Origin: Pyrrhosoma nymphula
Lineage: Eukaryota; Arthropoda; Insecta; Odonata; Coenagrionidae
Direction of reading: 5' to 3'
Assembly: GCA_963573305.1 (NCBI GenBank)
Contig: OY754333.1
Span: forward strand, 19,031,013-19,095,012
Length of the DNA: 64,000 nucleotides
The notes under the pieces are model-generated. The model was not told where the DNA came from. It was given only the letters and a program-made list of their open reading frames with translations, and searched no databases. Numbering within the stretch: position 1 is the stretch's first letter; each line of letters starts with the position of its first letter. The translations under genes and the position numbers were made by a program. Below are positions 45,956 to 57,256 of the stretch, in pieces.

Positions 45956-46392
45956 TTAAGGGGTTTTGCATAAACTACGTAATGTTTTCGGTGATTTTTT
46001 TACCCCCTCCCCTGCATTCATTTACAACTGTAGTATTTTCCTATTAAATAGTATTAGCTGCCTTAAAAAATTGTTGTCACGAGGTCGCTATTTAACTTAC
46101 AGGAAGGTTAAAATGTAAGTAATTTGATGGTATCAAGACTTACAACATTCTAGAGGCAATGGTTCAGTTACATGGAGTTTAAGTAGAAGCTTCGGGTCTA
46201 AGAAACACCCCGTGTACCCTTCCTCATGTGAAACTATGTAGTATTGTTGACGAGTAAGAAACGTAAACAGGTGCATTGTAACAGCTACGTTACTTTGAGT
46301 GAACCCCCATTCTCCCTCATTACCCACCGTAGGTTTTTAAGCAACCCCCTCCCCCCATAAGTTGGTAACATAGTTTATGCACGACCCCTAAG
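45956..46392. mobile_element. MITE with AGGGGT...GCATAAACTA ends
   Basis: Left end GGGGTTTTGCATAAACTACGTAA (45961) and inverted right end AACATAGTTTATGCACGACCCCT (about 46367-46389) form TIRs of about 23 bp. Inner CCCCCTCCC blocks occur on both sides. The target duplication is unclear (TAAG-like). Confidence 0.7.
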
Positions 46393-47515
46393 CCAGTATG
46401 TTTGGGTGGATCCAGCTCTAATCTCCGTAAAGTCTAATTTTCTTCTTAAGTCATTGAGATTTCAGGCATGTCTGTTAAAACCAGGAAAATGTATGCTCAT
46501 TATCGGTAACATTGTTGCCGCATAGCTTAAGAGTATGTACTATTATGGAAATAGGTGTCTCTGTTCTTAAAAGCAACTATTTGAATCTTTGGATGGGGAT
46601 GTGAGCTAAGGCCAAGTTGAGGGATGAGGTATGAATGAGATGGAATAGTTAATCACAAAGTGAAGGAACGCAGCCATTGGAATGGGCCTTTTTAGATGAA
46701 CATTCCCCCAATTCCCCCATACCTCAATAGCCTTAAGAAGATTTCAGAGGTAGAAAAGGAATTTTTGTCTACATAAATATGACCTACCTGTATTATTTAA
46801 AGCTATCAAATTAGCTTACATAATTATCCATTGAACAATTTGATTTTATCACAAAACACTAATGATCATTTAAATGTACTTGAATGGATATGGAACTGCC
46901 TACCCTGAAGATAATTCTGGCTGTGCTCTTCTTGCATATCACCCAAAACCGCCACTGAGCATTGTTAATTGATAATACAAAGCCTTCCTGGGGAGTAGTG
47001 AGAACTTGAATGCTGAGCCTTAGCTTTGAGAAACAGAATATGTTGTTGATGGGGAAATGTAGTGCTTCTAGCAGTTTCCTGGCTTCACGATGAAAATTGT
47101 GAGGTGAAGTTGACCAAGGGTGATTTTTTTGCCCAGATTACTGTGAGAAGGCAGTTCCAGGCCAATGTATGGCACAGTTGCATTTTAAAAGAGTGAGGTT
47201 TGTTTGTATTAAGGGAGAGAAATAAGAGAAAAGGTTAGGGATAACGAAGAGATATTATAACTCTGTCAATATAAATGTAGGTGTATGTGTCACATTTTGA
47301 ATACCATTCTGCATTTTTGTAGGATTTGGTGTTTTCCTGACAATGAGTTGGAAGAGTGCTTCAGTTGCCAGCATTTCATTGGCTGATTTTGTCATTGTCT
47401 TCACAGTGTTGATGCTGGAGTGTAATTCCTGCCTGCCTTGTCATACTAAATTTAGGGTCAAGTCATCAGGGATGGTCTATTCCTTCTAATCATATTAATT
47501 TTGTTCAGAACTGGC
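46393..47515. other. Intergenic/intronic, nothing recognised
   Basis: AT-rich; no coding or repeat signature. Confidence 0.5.
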
Positions 47516-47679
47516 TTAACACTTTTGCTGCAGTCAACCTGTGGAGACTTCCTAGCACCTGTGCGATGAAAAAGTGAACGGTGGGTAGGAATGACCTTGC
47601 CAATGGAACGTACAAGCTATGTTCACAGCAGTCCACCGGGCGAACGTAGCTCCTACGTTCACAGCAGCAAAAGGGTTAA
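47516..47679. mobile_element. TTAA-flanked MITE, 164 bp
   Basis: TTAACACTTTTGCTGC at 47516 and GCAGCAAAAGGGTTAA ending at 47679: 15 of 16 bases pair. The inside repeats CTATGTTCACAGCAG and CTACGTTCACAGCAG. Confidence 0.85.
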
Positions 47680-49873
47680 TAAGGGCTTTACCCATTCCCC
47701 AAATGGAATTCATCTCTTCCAGTATAATTTCAATCATTTCTTATGTATCCTGATCCAAGTAACCATCATATTGGCTAATCAGTTCAGCATCGTTAAAACT
47801 GATGTGGTTGTTGTGAGTGAGCCTGTGCTCAGCAGTGGCTGAATTGTTGCGATGGCTAAATCTGATGCACCTCCTGACCTCTCGATTCCCTGAAGACAAG
47901 GGTGGAGTCAGCCTTCAAAATAAGTGGCAACTGAAGCTCTGAGTAGACTTAAGCCAAACCTTTCCATATTCATTGAGAATTATTATGGGGGCTTTTAATT
48001 TGGATTCAGTGGTTATGATGGTGGAGTGGTTGTCAGTATTTTGGTTGTTTGACCATAATCATCTTCTCTGTGTGTTGCACACATTTATAGGGCTCTCGTA
48101 TTCAGATTTTCATGAACATAGTTTTTATTACAGATAGGCATTATCTTTAGATTTATTGTATTATAGGTTACCTGTATCATATGGAGAACAATTTTTCATT
48201 ATTCCCTAGGAGAATTTGATTACTGATAATACTTTTGTATAACTAGTTTAGGTGTACCTAATATGTATATATTCAGAGGTACATTTTGGAGAGACAATGA
48301 ACGTTTTGGTATTTTTGTTTAGTTTGAAGGCACTTCAACAAAATAAATGCCTTTTGCCATACTCTCTTTCCTCTTCCAGCCCTTAATACTTCCTACCTAT
48401 CTTCTTTGGGCTGAAAATGCATATTATTCATGTACATCCTTGCCCTCAACTTACATTGTCAATTTAATCTCAAGCTTATGCATCCCTCTATTATGATATT
48501 TTTTCCATTCACTTTTCCTGCCTTTCTATGAATTACCCCCAATAACTTCTTCTCTACTCTTATATATGTTACCCATCTTTGATTCTTTCCTGCTCTTTAT
48601 CATATTTTTCTCACTCTTCTCCAAATTCAAATCTCAATAGCCTTCTTTCACCTTTTATTAGGTGTGTTCTGAGGCCTGGGTTTTCATTAAATACCATGCC
48701 TCTTGACCATAATGATCTACATATATACGAACACATCTCTGCTCTTTGTCAAAATCTCCTCCAATATTTTATCCTTGTCTTCGCTCTGAGCCCATGTCAT
48801 CAGTACTCCATCACTTCATATCTCAAAATTAATTTCTCAGGATACCTTTATGTCCTTTACTGCATGTTGTGTTTTAAGCTACAAAATTAAAAAAAAGTTG
48901 AATGTCAATATCATCGTCTATCAATCCCCTCATTGTGCCTTCTGGGTATTTTCTACCTTTAGATTTGGTCTGGGAGTCTTAAAGTTGAAAACATTAAAAA
49001 TCTAAGCCCATTTTTATTTTACATATTTGAAAAAAACTGAAAGAGGCTAAAGATCATGAGCAGTTTTCATTATTTTTATTGCTAAAATACTTCATCGACA
49101 GGTTGGCCATTACTCACATTTTAATTGGTGTTATATTCAATTCATTTTTAAAGTTATATATTTTATTAAGAAAACCAATCTTTTCAACTGAATCGCACTC
49201 TTTGGTGGAGTCTACAGTTAAATATGTAATTGATTAATGCTTACAATTTAAGCATTTTTATGCAGTCTGTTTATTCTATAGACTCAGACCTAAGCAATTT
49301 ATAGCAATGCCTTGGCCTAATTTAGAGTTGTGTAAGCTAAATACAGTTCAATGATCACACTCACATCTACTTTATCTCCCAATTCTGTAATTACTTAATT
49401 CCATCATCTGATGTCCTGTGACCAATGAAGAATTGTCCATTACCCCAGCTGTAGTATTAATATTTTCTTCACAATCTCTGACTACCCTCTGTCTTCCTTA
49501 CTCACAATTTCCTTTTCATTGCTAACATCCGCAAATTATGCCTCCAAATTTGCTAAGCTCAGCTTCATGTTAATAACTGCCGTAGAGTGTCACAGCTGGA
49601 TGTTTTTACTTCTCTTTAAAACATTAAAACCTTACCAGGAAGCATGAAAACATCACCATTAGGAATATATTTTTCCCTTAAGAATAAAAAACAACATCAT
49701 CAAGAAATAAATGGCTTTCTACATTTTCTCTATTTTTCCAACTTCCCAGCCCCTTTTCTCTCATTGTACCCTGACTATTTCACATGGCCAAAGTTTTAAG
49801 AAGAATTAATAAAAAAAATCTCAGTAGTTAACTGCTTTGTACCGAAAATCTAAGCTGCCTTGAGAGGTCACTT
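47680..49873. other. Intergenic/intronic, nothing recognised
   Basis: AT-rich, with a C/T-rich block at 48350-48820. The ORF at 48579-48890 looks like chance. Confidence 0.5.
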
Positions 49874-50058
49874 TTAACCTTTTAACTGCCAGCAAGCCGA
49901 TATATCAGCCCATGTTGGATGTGCGAAAACTGCCTCAGGCCGATTTATCCACCCAACATTAAATACTAGAATTTAATGGTCCAACTTTAAAAACCATAAA
50001 ATAGCCTTTGCATTCTTCGCACATCACACCTGAAATGGGCTGGCAGTAAAAGGGTTAA
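49874..50058. mobile_element. TTAA-flanked MITE, 185 bp
   Basis: TTAACCTTTTAACTGCCAGC at 49874 and the inverse GCTGGCAGTAAAAGGGTTAA ending at 50058. Both ends also carry GCCGAT/GGGCTG-like subterminal repeats. Confidence 0.85.
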
Positions 50059-50799
50059 TCCAAAGGATGAGAAATGTCCATCACCTGTAATGCAGATGCA
50101 AATAATTGAATTAATTGGAGATCTCATATAAGACAACCAATTTGGACTCTTCTAACAGGATGTCAGGGTTTCCCAATGCATTTAGTTTTTTATGATATTT
50201 TAACAAATGTGTATTTCTTCACCTCCTATGAAACATTTGTTCACCTTCCTTTTTAAAAACATTTACAAATCAATTCTTGTACTATTCACTGCCAATGTAT
50301 TTTCCATTTAAACTGTCTTAAACTTTTGATTAAATTTGTTGAATGCTTAATTAGGAAGAGGAAGTCTCATCTCTTTTTAAAATCAACAATATATTCAATC
50401 TAAACAAAAACCAACAGGAAAGGTATTTCACAATGACATGCTTTTTTATCTGATATTCAAAAGAGTATAACTGTTGGAAGATGACACATCGTAAGCATAT
50501 TTCTCTAAAAAATTTTTGCCTACCACAGGTTTTGTAAGTAGAGAAATAGGAAGAGGTTTTTTTTATTCTTTCTTCTGCTGCTTATTGTGGATGAAGAGAA
50601 TGTGAAATTTATTCCTGCAATCAAGTAGCTTCTTAATCAATCATTGAAAAAGATTTTCAAACTTGGATAAAATTAGTAACTGACACATTTAATGGTGAAC
50701 AAGTGCACAAAGGTGGATATTTTATTAATTAAACCTAGCATGAAATAAATTAGGAATTTTATCAAAAGTTATACATATATGAAAATGTAAATTAGAATA
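50059..50799. other. Intergenic/intronic, nothing recognised
   Basis: AT-rich; no signal. Confidence 0.5.
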
Positions 50800-52169
50800 C
50801 ACCCAGTCCTCAAATAGCGCTGACTCGATTAACGCTGTTTTGCATTAACACTGTATAAAATTTAGTACCATTTTGTTCCCATAAATGCTGGTGTATCACA
50901 TTATCGCTCTGCAAAACTTTCATGGTATTTCGTAAAAATTTAAAGCGATTACTGCACCCGATAAGAAAGATATAAGTAGCTGCAGTAGCCATATCTGCTG
51001 AAATTATTCCTAAAAGATGTCTCAACAGTCGAAATTCCAAATATTTTCCTTGATTTCCTATGGATGCCCTAGTTTTTACTATCTGACGGACTTGAGGGCA
51101 ATCTGCCCTTCATAAGGTGCAGCAAATTCCACGGAAGTCCTAATTTTGTGACAAAGTATTATTATAGTCGGAAAAAGCGAAGTATTTATTCCGCAACAAT
51201 TACCTACCTAATAACATCAGATGACGTTGTTCAAGAAATACTTTTTCTCGTATGTATCTCTGTCCACAGTTCACGATTTGTCATCGTTTAGACGCGTAGT
51301 CGGCAAGTGGCGCATGCGCAGACTGCACTCATAACCTCTTTTTCTAAGTTTCAAGTTTCATGTGTATAACAGTACATTTATACGTTTCCCCTTTTTCGTG
51401 TGTTTTGCTAAAAAACTCACAAATTTTGCTTTTGTGAGACGAAGAACTTTACTGTTGAAAAATATTCATATCAACCTAAAACAGCTTGATGAACATCGCC
51501 ATTTTCACGCCGCGAAAGTTGCAAAACCTTTCAGATGTTGTTCATCCATCGTGCCGTGGTTATGCACCATAAAAGATTTATGCATTCTAGTTCTGCATTA
51601 TGATTGTTCAGCACAATAATGGGTGGTCTTTTCTAAGAATTATCAGAAGACTTATTAGGCCCTAAGCGAAACAAAATTGAAAAAAGTTATAAAATTAAAC
51701 TCGAGTTAAAGCCCAGAATTGATGTCGATGTCAACAAACGTTAATATAAAACTTAGATGATTGTCTCCTTATTGTAAAAATGTCATTATATTCTAAACCT
51801 GGCCATTGGATCGACATACATTAGGGTCACAGTTCGGAGCTGCGGGGAGCAATTTTTTGCTAACTTAGAATCACGAAGTGCTCTATTTGTAATATTTATC
51901 TATATTAAGGGCTAATATTTTGCGTAAAGTCTTCTTGTATCAAAAATCGTAAGAATCTAATGTGGTTTCGCCACAGCCACGACTTAGGTTCTGTGAAATT
52001 GCCCTTAATAATAGTACTCTTACAGTTTCAAATCATTCAACAGAAACTTGGGAACACATTATTTGCTAAAGCATTATTCCTTATGCAGTTTTATGCATTG
52101 AATAGTGCTGTTTCAATTAGCACACGAGTTTCCTGGAACGAATTAAGAGCGTTAATCGAGGACTGGGTG
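50800..52169. mobile_element. pogo/Tigger-like element, 1.37 kb
   Basis: TA dinucleotides flank CACCCAGTCCTCAAATAGCGCT (50800) and its inverse AGCGTTAATCGAGGACTGGGTG (ending 52169), 19 of 22 matching. TA duplication and the CAGTCCTCG-type end are characteristic of the pogo/Tigger branch of Tc1/mariner. No transposase frame could be read, so it is a non-autonomous or decayed copy. Confidence 0.75.
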
Positions 52170-52171
52170 TA

Positions 52172-53836
52172 ACTTTAGCCTTTTCAATTACCAGGGCTAA
52201 ATTGATCCAGTTGTTTAAGTGCCTTGACACTCCCTTTTAGGAAGCCATCCTCATGTACTCATTTGTGAAATTAATAGCTAGTATATGTATGTTCTGAAAA
52301 TTAGAGTCAGAGATACATTCCTGATTAAGTGAATCAAAAATACATATGTACCTAATTTGATAGCCTGGACATAGGTGTACCACCCCTCTCATAAAATCAA
52401 GAATAAGAGTGATAAGGAATGTGATCTTAGTGATAGTAATAATGTCCGCACATACCCTTGGTAACCCCGTGTTGTAATGAATATGAAAAAATAGACGTTT
52501 ACTAGTTCCACAACAGTCCTCCATATCACTTACCTATATAATAATAAATAAGATAATAGTCAGGCACCTACTCTGTCAACCAATAGGAAGCATCAAAGTG
52601 TTCTTAGAATAGATTTAGCTATCAGATGCCTACACTAGGACTATTTTGAGCATGACTATTGAATCTTTTACTGTTAATGAAAGGAGTGGAAGCATTCAGG
52701 AAATTTAAACTACCAGTATTTGTAACAGGTATGTATGTATTTCAACTGTACCTCATTTTTTTATGATCAGTTTTGTGCCAACTAAAGGTATCATTACTAT
52801 ATCAACAAAAAACGTCATTCATGTCAGAAACAGAGTCATTATGTTATTAGGGATTAGCACACTAAAACCTGTGGCGATCAACCATCTTAAATATCAACTC
52901 ATGGTCATTCTATGCATAAACAATAAATACTTTTTGCATCAGCTGTACATATTGCTATAAGATGTAGTTACCTACATGAACTTTACATTGAAATTTATTC
53001 TGCCAAAAACTGATAAAAAATTGTGCATCACTTGTAGAAATGACATTCAGTAATAGAAACAGCTCAGAATATAAAAGCTATGAATATAGTGTTAAAAAAT
53101 GTACTATATTTTATAAATTGTGAAAAATAAAGGATCAGAGACTTCATAAGTCTATACTTACACAAGAAACACTTGTTAATAGTATTTATTAAACCACCTA
53201 GATAACTGGACATTTATTTCCTAAATTTCCTCTGCGGCCAGCTATAATTTTCATAGCTGCTCTTTTCCATTCAACTATTATATGAGCATATTTGTGAGGT
53301 GTCTTCAGTAAGTGGCACACAAAAAATGAGTAAATTTGAGAGCTATCTGCAATAAGCTAACTCTTATTTACAGACCCTTGTTTCAATAGTTAAATGTCAA
53401 TTTCAAGGCTATCCATTTATACCTGGGTCATAAAATAAAAGTGAACTGTGGAGTAATACCATAGGCAAGTGTTTCTTTTGTACAATGGAACTCTTCCACA
53501 AAGTTTAGTCTTGAGATTTTTTGTTTAATTTGTGAAGTCCCTGCTCTTTAAAATGAGTTGGAAATTATCCTTATTCAAATAATAAGTTATTAATGTTTGT
53601 CATTTCTTAACATAGCTTGAGGAAAGTAGACAGGTACTCAAGGTTGGGTGCAAGAGATGAATAGTGAAATGATCCTAGCTCAACAAGAGAGAAGCTCATG
53701 GCTAGAAATGGCAGTATGCATGAGGCTATCATGACATCCCACCTTCAGTGCAACACGTCAATTCCTCTGAAATTGGACACTGAACAGATCTCTCATAACA
53801 ATGTTGCAGTATCATTTAAGAGTACATGGTTGAAGC
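52172..53836. other. Intergenic, nothing recognised
   Basis: AT-rich; small ORFs only. Confidence 0.5.
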
Positions 53837-54182
53837 CAGGGCCATAACTACATATAAACTTTGAGGTCCTTGGGCAAAACTTGATGTTGAGGCCCCTTTA
53901 TTAGTACAAGATCCAGACCTTAGATAGAGCACAAAGCAGACAATTAAGCAATCAGTTATTCACCTGTAATCAGCTGAGTGTATAGCGTTCAGGCACTTGT
54001 ATTTGTATTTTTATTAATAAGCTGGCTAGTTAGTGGGAATTAGAGTAAGCCGTGTTTACACAAAAATAAAAAATATTTAAAAAAGAAACCATCTGTGTGA
54101 GGCTACCTATTATATAGGCTACATATTACCTAGGGGACCCCAGGGCTGTGCCCTGTTTGCCCCAGCGGTAGTTACGGCCCTG
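53837..54182. mobile_element. hAT-type MITE with 8-bp target duplication
   Basis: GTTGAAGC at 53829-53836 and 54183-54190 is a perfect 8-bp duplication. The 346-bp element has CAGGGCCATAACTAC/GTAGTTACGGCCCTG ends, a hAT-like CAGGG start. Confidence 0.92.
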
Positions 54183-54190
54183 GTTGAAGC

Positions 54191-55533
54191 CCTCTATATG
54201 AGATTTCTTCTTCTGCCAAGAGTTTATGGTCTTAAATATGCAAAGATTACAGTGAATAACCCAGAACATGTTTTACTGTCAAATGATGATGTCAAACATC
54301 TTGCAGTTCCATTAGATATTCACTGCCTTCAGCCACCACATATCTTTCTGCTGATGCACATCGCGAACCCCACTTACCGGCAGCCGGACTACCTAGCAAC
54401 AGCTGGAGTGCACTGCTAGTCAAGTGCTACTCTACACCACCCTCTCACCATGACTGAGGATAATCTATAACAACAAGAGAGGAAAAATTAAAGGAAAAGA
54501 AAGAACTGGAAGGTGGGGGTAATAAAATGATGATATAATGTCCATGTTGAGAAAAACCAACTTTGTTATTTCCACAAACTTTATTCTGCTGGCACGACAC
54601 ACATTTTACCCCACTGTGGCATGAGGTCAGGCCTGATATCATCAGTTTTATTTGATTATATATGTAATGATAAATTCCAAAAGTATATAGGGAGATGGGC
54701 TCTTCTCCCTCTATGGGTCAATTATTCATCCAATAGTGGTTCCAGCTCTACAGCCTTGGGGTGCTGGTCTTGCTATCAGAAGCATCTTGTATCTCTGAGT
54801 CTTCAGTGGCATCTTCAGGTGCAGATGACATAAAGTGTTTCAATAAAATTCATGAAGTGGAGTTCCCCAAGTAATTTTCTCCAGAATGGATAACTTCCAC
54901 AAAATAAAGCTTCAAACTGGTTCTTCTGTTTCTACCTTAACATCTTGCCTGCAGATCCTCAGGGTGTAGAATTTATGATGCCTCTGGAGGACTTCAAAAG
55001 GGCCTTCACTGGGCAGCTGCAAGTCTCTTTGGCATGTGTTATCCCTGACTAAGACAAATGTAGAGGACGACTAAGACCTGAAATTAAAAATCAGTTTTTT
55101 TGCTTTGCCAAGAAGTGGGCTGCTGGCACAACGTTGACATATGCTGCTGCAATGTCACCATGTAGCTTGTCTGGTCCTTAATGATGTGGCTGGTTTATGC
55201 TGATAGAAGTTCTTCCAAAAGTCGCAGGGATTCACTCCATACCAACTTAGCAGAGGTGTCATCAAAGCCATCCTCCTAAGTGGTGTGGAAGCCGAGGAGG
55301 ATCACTAGCAAAACATCTATCCATCTCTTTCATCACCTTTGCTATGTCTACCAATTCTGTTATGATTAATAATCTCCATAAGCCTAGGATTCAACCCCAT
55401 CATCCCCACCAGCAGTCCTTGTTCAAATTGTCGCTGGACTCCTGCTAACCCATCCCTGTACGTACTCTGAGTATCTTCTACCTTTATTTCCATTTACAAA
55501 CTACTCATCCCAAATGCACTTATGCTGAATATA
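54191..55533. other. Unassigned, possibly decayed retroelement
   Basis: GC-richer than its surroundings, with several short frames on both strands (54445-54642 -, 54621-54833 +) and peptide-like stretches I cannot match to a family. An old LTR retroelement is possible but unsupported. Confidence 0.35.
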
Positions 55534-56166
55534 AGGGGTTTCCAAAAAGTAAGTTTCACTAATTTTTATATTCAAGTATGAGAGACACAGGCAGTTTCCG
55601 CATGCATGGAATATTAGTTTGGATGTAGTGGCAGCACTCGTGTCCCATTTGGTGGCGGTAAACTGCTCAAGCATCAATAGTGAGCTTATCACCATCACTT
55701 TGTTTTGCTGCTAGTTTTGAAGTACGCATTGCTATTTTTTTGCTACAAAAAATTAATCAGCCATCTAAATACGTTGTCAGTTATGCAGGGGGGTTAAAGG
55801 GATGGTGATGGGGGGGGGAAGGAATGACAAAAGGATAGGGGTATTCACTAGGGGGGGGGGGGGGGTTTGCAAGGGACAGAGAGGATTTGCTGGGAGATAT
55901 CTTCAACTTAAATACTGCATAACTCGTGATGCATTTCCACATTTTTGCAATAAAATAACAAATAACAATGGGTATTTAAAAACTGGCTGCAAAACAAAGT
56001 GGCGTCTCAATGGCAATCTGCTTGCTACCGACACTAAAGTGGTTCACTGCTACCAAAAGGGATGTGAGTGCTGCCACTACACCCAAACTAAAATTCCATA
56101 CGCATGGGAACTGCCTGCCTTGCTTGGATATCAAAGCCAGGGAAACTTACTTTTTGGATACCCCTC
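55534..56166. mobile_element. Inverted-repeat element with about 180-bp arms (mariner-type ends)
   Basis: The arms at 55534-55716 and 55985-56166 are inverted copies at roughly 75-80% identity; outer ends are AGGGGTTTCCAAAAAGTAAG and its counterpart. TA lies next to both ends. The peptides encoded antiparallel in the arms are similar only because the DNA is. The centre has G runs of about 9 and 15 (55810-55865). Confidence 0.7.
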
Positions 56167-57227
56167 GTACTTATCATCTGTTTCACATAATCTCTCTAAA
56201 ATGCTGAACAAAATTGTATAAAATTAATCAGGCCACCATTTCAATGGAGTTATTTCACTTTATCTTAATTACAACTGAAGTGTAAGTCTCTTCTATGTAC
56301 ATAATTGAATTCCTTTGGTCCTTTTCTTTCCTCTTATCTGTGATACTCCAACTGACTTATGACACTACCTATCATATATATTATTACAGAAAGGTCTTTT
56401 TCTGTCATTCCGTATATGCTCCGTTAATACTGCACCTACAGTGATAAATGAGGTATCATTTTAAATGTTGAATCACCGGCTTCTGATGAAAAATACAATC
56501 TCAATCTCAAATTTCACTATTTACCCATTAATTTGACTTAAAAGTTTCGATAAACTCTCTTGCCTGTATTGTATTCATATGTTTTGTATATTTTTGCAAG
56601 AATACAAGTATAAAGAAAGTATTTTATGATACACCTTCTCTATTTAAAACCCAATTAGACTGTTTCCTTAACATACCTATTACCTGATAGCGTGAAAGTG
56701 CAAAATTTTCGCACGGGTTACCTAGTATACAGTAGTGTTAACAGCTTAGGTTTTCCTGATGGTAGGTTAAAATCTGGGGGAGCTTCACTAGCTCTGGTTT
56801 CTAGTTGTCCCATATTCAGGTTTCGAGTAGATAAGTGCATAGAGCTATTTCAATGGCAAACCAATGACACTGATGGATTTCGACCTGGGTAGATCCTTGC
56901 TCTTCTGATCTCATCCCCGCCAGCTGTAGCAAATAATGGAGTCGTGATTTCCAATCTTCTGCTTAGTATTGAGGCATTTTTCAACTTCTAAGTACATATT
57001 TAGATTTCCCTTTAATATTTGGTTAGTTACATTTTTTAAGTCATTAACTGGCTTTGGGTTCATAATCTTAAAAAGTATTTGAAGTAAGCTACTGTTATTT
57101 GAAGTAAGTGCTTGTTAGTTTCTCTCTTTTAAAATTTTTATGCAAGTGCCCATTCCAAAGAAAAAATTTTCACTCATTTTATCAAATTTACACTTATGCT
57201 TGCATTTTTCCCTCATAAACATTTCAT
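56167..57227. other. Intergenic, nothing recognised
   Basis: AT-rich sequence without a signature. Confidence 0.5.
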
Positions 57228-57248
57228 TAATAATAATAATAATAATAA
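57228..57248 (+). repeat. (TAA)7 microsatellite at the 5' edge of LINE copy 1
   Basis: Seven perfect TAA units directly before GTATATAAGGCGTATATAAGGCG, where the LINE begins; the 11-base TATATAAGGCG is itself doubled at the junction. Confidence 0.95.
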
Positions 57249-57256
57249 GTATATAA

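Noticed and set aside
47320..47500. Frame after TTTTTGTAG as an alternative C-terminal receptor exon.
   Set aside because: Translation shows no receptor-tail character and ends without pattern; phase fit alone is weak evidence.
54950..55040. Possible exon after CTTGCCTGCAG reading VEFMMPLEDFKRAF.
   Set aside because: Only about 30 residues, no matching donor, no partner exons; may be a decayed repeat.
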